Assembly (NCBI GenBank): GCA_001599915.1
Contig: BCIG01000030.1
Span: 124,001-188,000, forward strand
DNA: 64,000 nucleotides
Direction: 5' to 3'
From: Symbiotaphrina buchneri
Lineage: Eukaryota; Ascomycota; Symbiotaphrinales; Symbiotaphrinaceae
Position 1 is the stretch's first letter. Each line of letters opens with the position of its first letter. A model generated the notes under the pieces. That model had not been told where the DNA came from. It saw nothing but the letters and a program-made list of their open reading frames with translations, and made no database searches. Shown in pieces: positions 55,990-64,000 of the stretch. Position numbers and translations under genes: made by a program.

Positions 55990-57398
55990 ATGTTTTCTCG
56001 TGCGCTCCCCCTGTTCACGCTTTTGCTGCCGCTGGCTAAGGCTCAGGTCAATGGCTCGTACTATAATGGCACGATTGGCGATCCGGTCGTTGCGGGTGGT
56101 GCCCCCGGCCCGGATGCCAGTGGGAAATATACTATTCAGGCTGAGGGCATTCGAGCGTCGTTCGTGCCCTATGGGGCGAGTATAAGTAATATGTACATCA
56201 ATGACTCTATGGACGTCGAGAGGGATATTGTTGTTGGCTTTGACAATGCGACCTATTACTCCGAGGATGGGCAGCATGGGCATTGGGGTGCTGTTCCTGG
56301 TATGAAGTGCTCGATCCACCGTCGCTTCAATTGACGGGCAGTCTTCGACAGCTATTGATGAGCTTTAGGGAGATATGCAAACCGGATCAAGAACTCCACG
56401 TTCACAATCGATGGGAATACCTATCATGTGAGCGCGAATGAGAACAATGGAGCAGATACCCTGCACGGTGGCTCCTGGGGCTGGGACTACCGCAACTTCA
56501 CTGTCGTAGCGCATACGGCAGACTCAATCACTTTCTCCATTGTGGATCCTGCTGGCATGGAAGGCTTCCCGGGTGAAGTTATAGGGTGGGCTTTCCCTGA
56601 AGAGCGGGAGAGACTGATTGTGCTGACATCGTACAGGTACATCACGTATACAGTCACAGCGTACGAATGGCACATCAAGATGCTCGCGCTTGCAACCACC
56701 GCGCCTACTCCTATCATGCTAAGCTCACACGTAAGCCTATCATTCCTGTGTATAAAAGACTCCTGCTGATACCTAACCAGACATACTGGAACCTCGACGG
56801 CTTCGCCAATCCCTCCACCCCCCTGGCCCTCAATCACACGCTGCATCTCCCGTACAGCGGGACCCGCGTCGGCGTAGACAGCATCTTGATCCCCAACGGC
56901 ACCATCCTGCCCAACCAAGCCTACAGCGTCAACGACTTCTGGACAACCCCCAAACAACTCGGCGCCAACTTCTCCTCCCCCGACGCAGCTGGGAACTGCG
57001 GCGCCGGCTGCACCGGCTACGACACGTGCTTCCTCGTCAACCGCGACGTGCTCCAGCCGTACGACTGGCAGACCGAAGGCCCCGTGGCGACGCTGGCCAG
57101 CAACTGGTCTGGCATCAGCATCGACATCTATACTGATCAGGACGCGTTCCAGATCTATAGCTGCAATTCGCAGAATGGCTCGTTGGCGCTGAAGGAGACG
57201 CAGGGGATTAGTGGGAATGCGTCGCGCCCGAGGGTCGTGGAGCAGTATGGCTGTGTGGTTATGGAGGTGGAGGATTGGATTGATGGAATTAATCAGCCTG
57301 AGTGGGGAAGGGGGAAGAAGCAGATCTTTGAGCCGGGCGGTGATCCGTATGTGTTGCAGGCGAGGTATAAGTTTTCTGTTAATGGGACGTCGTCGTGA
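55990..57398 (+). CDS. Secreted aldose 1-epimerase (galactose mutarotase family)
   Basis: Four exons, 55990..56299, 56369..56585, 56637..56730 and 56781..57398, give 412 residues. MFSRALPLFTLLLPLAKAQ is a good secretion signal, with cleavage expected after AKA. The fold follows: IRASFVPYGASISNMYIND, DIVVGFDNATYY, GAVPGRYANRI (completed by splicing), NNGADTLHGGSWGWDYRNF (catalytic His), ITYTVTAYEWHIKMLALATT and PIMLSSHTYWNLDGF (second His). The acid side has EVEDWIDGINQPEW. The third exon's acceptor removes 51 nt and gives GEVIGYITYT, in line with the family. Many NxS/T sites suggest glycosylation. The enzyme interconverts sugar anomers; secreted fungal forms probably act on cell-wall or plant sugars. 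An ATG at 55876 would add a membrane anchor instead. Confidence 0.9.
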
Positions 57399-59038
57399 GG
57401 GAGAGGATTGAGGCAGCAAACAGGAAAACGGCTGGGACATGAAAAGACATGGAAGTGCCTTAATCATACATTCTGGGACTCACTATACTTCCCATCAATA
57501 CAAGTGTACATTTACACTTTATTAGTATTGATTCATCATTCCCACAACCCATAGGTTTGGTATTATCAGGAATAAATCTCGAATAGTGAACAAAAAGTAC
57601 GCGAGACGGATCTCTATGTTGTCTGATGCGGCAGCGCGTCGGCAGGACCATCTAGTTTCCGGCCAAGTTGATACAGTACTAAGGTGCTGCAGAGCCAAGC
57701 AGTTTCGAATCTTCGAAGATAGCTCAATTAGGTGAATCGAAAACAAAGATTAATAAGTTGCCCCACCATGTTCGGCACTTTTGTTCCTGCTCGGCAGAGC
57801 TTCTGTTTTAGTAATCCGCGGGTAGAAAATCGGAGGACGAAATGGTGGAAGCATGGAAGCTAGGCAGTGGGCCGACGAAATATGCGGATCACGGCTTTTA
57901 TGGGGCATCGGAGCGCTCGAAGAAGATGTGGCCGCATCGTGTGGAGTCAACGTCTGTCGCTGTGTGTACGAATCCTCGAGTAAGGTGCGTGTGCATGTGT
58001 GAATGTAGCCCATTTGATTTTGCTGAGCTCAGGCGTCCGGTTGGAAATTTCGGCGGATTTCTATGAAGGGCATGAGGGATTGAAGGATCGTGACTGGCTG
58101 ATGTAAGTCCGGGCATTGAGTCATAATCAGTCATTGTTATTGGTCTGCTTGGCGGTGGGAAATGATCAGATTCGCTCCTACAGAGAGACCGAGACGGCTA
58201 CGACTTCGTACAGGTACCGGAGCAGTGTTAGTTTGACAGATTAGAAATGCGGTTTGCGCACGTCTCACTGTCTCAGACGTTTGGGCCAACACAGATTTCC
58301 TTAGCGAACGCAAAAGAAGAAGCAGACGTCGAAAGAAGATCACCAGCTGGCCCATGCTCCCCGGACGGCGCAGAAGGTTTCAGACGGGGCGACGGCTATC
58401 GGCAAGCTTGGCCTTTTCGCCTGGAAAAAATGGAGTCGGCCTGCGTCTTATTTCCAGCCTTAACTCCAGCGCCGCCGTCGGATTGGTCCAGAGGCAAAAG
58501 AGCGATGCGACTAATGACGCTATGCAGGGGCAGCGACGCCAGCGAAAAAAGGAATTCCGCACACTTTTGTTGCCTTTTTCGATTTAATCCGCTTTGGCAT
58601 CCCGCGCTGGTGACATGGCGTCTCCCCGTTTCTTACAAATCTGGGCGGACTTACGGAGTAAACATACGACGAGAAATGATGCATTCGATTAAATACCTAA
58701 TGATGATTCTGCGCTCTCGGGCTCTGTAAATTATCTTTTTCCTTGAGAGTCTCCTGTTTTGTTGCAACGTCCCAAGCCTGCCCGTCTCCATCTCTCTGCA
58801 TTGCTGAGTGAACTTCCTGTGACGTTTCCGGAAAACATACCCCCGAATCTTGCAGACGACGCCCACACGGCCCCTCAATCTTTAATACCCCAATTTTTGC
58901 ATTGGACCTTACACCCAGGCCTCTCACCGCCATATCCCTTTTAGTTGAACCGATTGCGCCTTTAAAACTTGGAATTGGAACCATCCAGCTTGAATCTTCC
59001 AAGCAGGTGCCAAGGTATTATCGTGGGCGACCCTCAAC
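57399..59038. other. 1.6-kb intergenic region, promoter of the ABC transporter gene
   Basis: It contains the 3' flank of the epimerase and a long upstream region with TTACGGAGTAA near 58650. No gene is recognisable in any frame. Regulatory sites for the pump are likely here but cannot be named. Confidence 0.5.
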
Positions 59039-62000
59039 ATGTGGGGCACTACCCACAGTCAGGAGATGTGGAGGCGGAGGTTGGAGCAGGAAGGGTATAT
59101 CAACACATTGCACAATACCGCACCACCAGAACAGCCACAAGAACAATCACCCTCTCAGCAGCCGGGCCCAATCCAACAAGAAGAGCAGCAGGAGCGCAAC
59201 CGCTCAGATTCCACTGTAGTCAGTGATGCTAGCACCTCAGAAGATGAGGACGGCACATGGGGAGAGCACGATGTGGGCGGACCAGTGTCGGCTAGGCGTG
59301 CCATGCAGGGGTATGCCGAGCTGCAACGGGAAATGTCCAGGCGGTCAATCCAGACACAGAGGTCAAGACCAGAATCGCTGAAGCGAGGAGAATCTGCCTT
59401 CCGCACATTATCAAGGAGGATTACGTCGCGGCGGGGCGTGCCACCAGCTCAGCATGAAAGGGATGAAGAGTCCGTGCTAACGGATGAAGAAACGACAGAC
59501 GCTGCGGCTGTTGCAGAAGAAGAGAAAGAAGAGGAACAATTTGAATTGGGCCAGTTCATTGAAGAAGGCCACTTTGAGAGACGGAAAGAAGGAAGATCGG
59601 CGAAGAAGGTTGGCGTGATCTTCAAACACCTGACTGTCAAAGGCGTCGGCGCGCAGACTAGCTTTGTGCGAACACTCCCTGACGCTATCGTTGGGACATT
59701 TGGACCCGACCTGTACCATATAATCACTCGATTCGTTCCTTCTTTGAGACTAGGTCGAAAGCCATAGACCCGGGACCTGATCCATGATTTTACAGGCTTA
59801 GTACGGGACGGAGAGATGATGCTGGTTCTGGGAAGACCCGGCGCTGGATGTTCTACGTTCCTCAAAGCGATTTCCAATGATACCGAGGGTTTTGCTGCTG
59901 TTGAGGGTGAGATCTCCTACGGCGGTATCTCAGCAAAAGAACAGAAGAAGCACTATCGTGGAGAGGTCAACTACAATCCCGAAGATGATCAACATATGCC
60001 CAACTTGACCGTCTATCAAACCCTGAAGTTTGCTCTCCTGAACAAGACCAAAAAGAGTGCAAGAAAAGAGGTTCCAATCATCATAGATGCTCTTTTGCGC
60101 ATGTTCGGCATCTCTCATACTGCGCATACTTTGGTCGGTAACGAGTATGTTCGCGGAGTCTCCGGTGGAGAAAGGAAACGCGTGTCGATTGCAGAGACTT
60201 TAGCAACAAAGAGCACAGTTGTTTGCTGGGACAACTCAACAAGAGGTTTGGATGCTAGTACAGCACTCGACTATGCGAATTCGCTCCGGGTCATGACTGA
60301 TGTCAGCCATCGTACAACACTTGTGACACTCTATCAGGCAGGTGAAGGTATTTACGAATTAATGGACAAGGTCCTGGTGATCGAAGAGGGTAGGATGATC
60401 TTCCAAGGTCCTGCAAAAGAGGCCAAGCAGTATTTCATTGACCTTGGCTTCCACTGTCCTGACAGACAGACGACGGCCGACTTCTTGACGTCAGTGTGTG
60501 ACCCCGTTGCGAGGCAGTTTCGCGAGGGATGCGAGGCTTCAACCCCAAGGACAGCCGCGGAGCTTGAGCAGGCTTTCAGACAGAGTCCTCACTATAAGCT
60601 GCTGCTCCAGAGTGTGGAGGCTTATGAAAGAGAACTGCACGAATCCGACCACGCGGACGCGCGAGAATTCAAGCAGTCCGTAAGGGAGAGCAAGAGCAAG
60701 ACAGTACCCAAGAAATCCAGTTATACCATCAGTTTCCCGCGACAAGTTCTCGCAACGACCAAGCGAGAATTCTGGCTCATCTGGGGCGATAAGATCACTC
60801 TCAAGACGAAATTCTTCATCATCATCTCTAACGCTTTGATTGTCGGCTCTCTGTTCTACGGTCAATCGGGCAATACCTCGAGTGCCTTTTCCCGCGGAGG
60901 AACACTCTTCTTCTCGATTGTCTTCCTGGGCTGGCTTCAACTGACGGAACTGATGAAAGCAGTGTCTGGTCGTGTTATAATTGCTCGACACAAGGAGTAC
61001 GCTTTCTATCGGCCTTCAGCTGTGGTCATAGCCAGAGTTCTCACCGACTTCCCTATGATCTTCCTACAGGTGGCAGTGTTTGTCGTGATCATGTATTTTT
61101 TAACTGATCTAGACGTGAAGTAAGTTGGACCCAAAAATTCGAGCTCCCTGAACGGATTTCATGCCCAGCTTCAATTATTATGATGCTAATTATCACAGTG
61201 TGTCGAAATTCTGGATATATTCATTATTCGTCTACACCAACACTCTCTGCATCACGGCGTTATACCGAATGTTTGCAGCATTATCTCCAACTATAGACGA
61301 TGCTGTCAGGTTCTCCGGTACCGCTTTGAACCTTTTGGTTGTCTACACAGGCTATGTTATCCCAAAGACTCAACTGCTGAACAACTATATCTGGTTTGGT
61401 TGGATCAACTATGTAAATCCCATCGGATACTCATTCGAGGCGGTAGTAAGCAATGAATTCGCTGGTCGGGTCATGCCTTGTGCACCTGACGAGATTGTAC
61501 CGTCAGGACCGGGATACACTGATTCAAGATATCAAGGTTGTGCAATTGCTGGGTCCTCAGTGGGCAGTCTAGACGTCACAGGAGAATCTTATCTCAGCAC
61601 CAGCTTCAGCTATACTCGCGCACATCTATGGAGGGACTTCGGTATTGTCATCGCTTTCGCAGTGTTCTATATAGTTGTCACTGCACTGGCAACCGAGTTC
61701 TTCTCCTTTGTCAGTAGTGGTGGTGGAGCGCTGATTTTCAAGCTCTCCAAGAAAGCGAAGCAGCTCGTCAAGCAATCACCACCTGACGAAGAGAAGGGTG
61801 GAGAGAGCAGTGCTTCGAGCGCCGACAACAAAGCGGAAGATGATGCGCTCGGGGAGATCACCAAGAGTCAAAGTATCTTTACCTGGCAGGACGTTGAATA
61901 TACTGTACCGTATCAAGGAGGTCAACGAAAGCTACTAAACAAAGTCAGCGGTTACGCCAAACCAGGTGTGATGGTAGCTTTGATGGGTGCTTCCGGAGCT

Positions 62001-63922
62001 GGAAAGACTACTCTGTTGAACATCTTGGCCCAGCGGATCAAAACTGGAGTGATTACAGGAGACTTTCAAGTCGACGGCCGCCCGCTGGGAACAGAGTTCC
62101 AGAGAGGTACGGGGTTCTGTGAGCAAATGGATCTTCATGACGGAACTCAGACCATCAGGGAGGCTCTGGAGTTTTCGGCCATACTTCGACAGGAACGTAC
62201 GGTTCCTCGTGAAGAGAAGGTGGCTTACGTTGACAAGATCATTGACCTGCTGGAACTCGGTGATTTGCAGGATGCCATTGTCTCGAGTCTTGGTGTCGAG
62301 CAAAGGAAACGGTTGACAATTGGTGTGGAGCTTGCAGCGAAACCTAACCTCCTTCTCTTCCTGGACGAACCGACTTCTGGTCTTGATAGTCAGTCGGCGT
62401 ACTCAATCGTGAGATTCCTGAAGAAGCTGGCTCATGCGGGCCAAGCAATCATATGCACAATCCATCAGCCGAGTTCGGTACTGATCCAGCAATTCGATAT
62501 GATTCTGGCCCTGAATCCAGGTGGTAACACATTCTACTTTGGACCGGTGGGCGATAACGGCAAGGATGTCATCAAATACTTTGGTGACCGTGGTGTGCAA
62601 TGCCCGCCGCGGAAGAATGTTGCAGAGTTCATTCTGGAAACAGCAGCCAAGCGTCCCAAGGGTCCGGATGGCAAGAGAATTGATTGGAACAAAGAATGGA
62701 TAAACTCCGAGGACTACAGACAACTGATCCAGGAAATCAGCAACATCAAGGCCGAAAGAAATAAACTTCCGGCGCCACAGCCCGACCAGGAGCATGAATT
62801 TGCTTCTCCTGTCTGGCTCCAGACGACCATGTTGACCAAGCGGCTCTTCATCAACTACTGGCGTGATCCCAGTTATCTCTACGGCAAGCTCTTCGTCTCG
62901 GTCATCACTGGAATCTTCAACGGCTTCACCTTCTGGCAGCTCGGAAACTCGGTGCAAGACATGCAGAACCGTATGTTTACCGTCTTCTTGATCATCATGA
63001 TCCCACCTACCATCGTCAACGCCGTGGTGCCGAAGTTCTACCAGAACCGATCACTATGGGAAGCTAGAGAATTACCTTCTCGTATCTACGGATGGGTGGC
63101 CTTCTGCACCGCCAATGTTGTCTGCGAGATCCCCATCGCTATCGTGGGCGCTTTTCTTTACTGGGTACTCTGGTACTGGCCCACAGGGCTACCCACGGAT
63201 TCCTCGACGTCCGGACATGCATTCCTCATGTGCATGCTGTTCTTCCTCTTCCAAGCGAGTTGGGGACAATGGATATGCGCATTCGCACCCTCCTTCACGG
63301 TCATATCCAACGTAAGCTCCACCCCTCCCCATCCAAACATCTACTAACATCCTCCACCCAGTGCCTGCCCTTCTTCTTCGTCATCTTCGGGCTCTTCAAC
63401 GGCGTCGTCCGTCCCTATTCTCAACTCAACGTCTTCTGGAAATACTTCGTGTACTACCTCAACCCGTCGACCTACTGGATCGGCAGCGTGCTCGCCAGCA
63501 CATTACACAACCAGCCCGTGACATGCACATCCTCCGAGACCGCGCACTTCAACCCCCCACCAGGCCAAACTTGCCAGTCCTACGCGGGCAATTTCGTCAT
63601 ACAGGCGGGCCAGGGATACCTCGTGAACCCCGGCGCCACGAGCGATTGCCAGTATTGCCCGTACACCGTCGGAGATGACTACCTGTCGACGCTCAACATC
63701 TCTGCGAAAGACAAGTGGGGCTATTTTGGTTGCTTCCTGGCGTTTGTCATTAGTAATTGGGTGCTGGTGTATTTCTTCATTTATACTGTTAGGATTAAGG
63801 GCTGGTCGTTTGGGCTGGGGACGCTGTCGAGTGCGGTTGATAAGCTCGTTGGAGCGGTGTCGAAGAAGATCAAGAGCGTGGCTGGGGGGAAGCGCAAGGA
63901 GCAGGGCGAGAAGAAGGCGTGA
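59039..63922 (+). CDS. PDR-type (ABCG) multidrug transporter with one in-frame TAG
   Basis: Three exons, 59039..61119, 61199..63311 and 63362..63922, span 1585 codons (final stop included), the usual length for fungal PDR pumps (about 1500). Layout is NBD1-TMD1-NBD2-TMD2. NBD1 has the PDR-type Walker A GRPGAGCST (Cys in place of Lys), VSGGERKRVSIAE and the altered Walker B WDNSTRGLD. NBD2 has the normal Walker A GASGAGKTTLL, LGVEQRKRLTIGVE and LLLFLDEPTSGLDSQSA. Each half has membrane segments (LFFSIVFLGWLQLTELMKAV; IMIPPTIVNAVVPKFYQNRS). A TAG at 59765-59767 (codon 243) interrupts the conserved lead-in to Walker A, between RLGRKP and TRDLIHDFTG. All else is open. It may be a sequence error, a null allele, read-through, or removal of a 42-nt intron-like piece (59754-59795). 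Expected role: ATP-driven export of toxic or hydrophobic compounds at the plasma membrane. Confidence 0.88.
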
Positions 63923-64000
63923 TGAGAAAGAGAAGATGAACCAGGCGGAGGTTTGTGTGGAGCTGTGTTTGGCATTTTCTTCAACAAAAGCATTGCTGGG

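Noticed and set aside
59754-59795. 42-nt intron that would remove the TAG of the ABC transporter
   Set aside because: Its borders and frame fit, but it would delete the family-conserved RDLIHDFTG segment before Walker A. I list it only as an alternative.
53365-63922. Secondary-metabolite or sugar-utilisation cluster (glycosyltransferase, epimerase, transporter)
   Set aside because: The three genes share no obvious pathway, there is no backbone synthase, and spacing is wide (0.7 and 1.6 kb). Proximity alone is weak evidence.

Overview
The window is nuclear DNA from a filamentous ascomycete (Pezizomycotina). Genes are dense and on both strands. They carry short introns of about 42-137 nt with GTRNGT...YAG borders and CTRAY-like branch sites, and they encode fungus-specific families: a Zn2Cys6 regulator, a UBC-PARP fusion, a PDR-type ABC pump and an Sds3-like subunit. 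Frequent TACGGAG/CTCCGTA motifs and the look of several proteins make me lean towards Eurotiomycetes, but that is only a guess. One ambiguous base (N at 16869) marks this as draft sequence.

Layout. 1-13 kb is the least orderly part: a decayed SF1 helicase remnant at the left edge, an eight-exon Zn2Cys6 regulator, an EAF transcription-elongation factor, an inverted partial copy of the regulator's tail, a decayed coiled-coil gene and a lineage-restricted coiled-coil ORF with a 72-bp tandem duplication. From 14 kb on it is mostly conserved housekeeping: PRKRIP1 (spliceosome), a COG7-like Golgi tether, UBC-PARP, a 1262-residue disordered nuclear protein, Hub1/UBL5, PIG-H (GPI synthesis), Vma6 (V-ATPase), Nop58 (snoRNP), Rpc17 (RNA polymerase III) and an amidoligase. 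These are followed by an unknown 755-residue protein, an Sds3-like deacetylase subunit, Spb4 (60S assembly), ribosomal protein S0, mitochondrial uS15, CCT3 (chaperonin) and a CAP-Gly protein. The right end (53-64 kb) turns to the membrane and cell exterior: a type II membrane glycosyltransferase-like protein, a secreted aldose 1-epimerase and a PDR-type ABC transporter.

I derived exon structures by eye for nearly every gene. Joined exon lengths are multiples of three in all of them, and conserved motifs run across the junctions. Two introns, in VMA6 and CCT3, are of the GC-AG class. There is no secondary-metabolite cluster, no tRNA that I could find, no CRISPR and no intact transposon. Neighbours mostly do unrelated jobs, often as divergent pairs sharing 270-740 bp of promoter DNA (HUB1/PIG-H, VMA6/NOP58, SDS3/SPB4, RPS0/uS15m, COG7/UBC-PARP).

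The points most worth a second look are an in-frame TAG just before Walker A in the otherwise intact ABC pump, the inverted duplicate of the regulator's 3' end 7.4 kb away, the UBC-PARP fusion, the RS-rich extension fused to Hub1, and a tandem duplication that straddles the stop codon of the 755-residue unknown gene.
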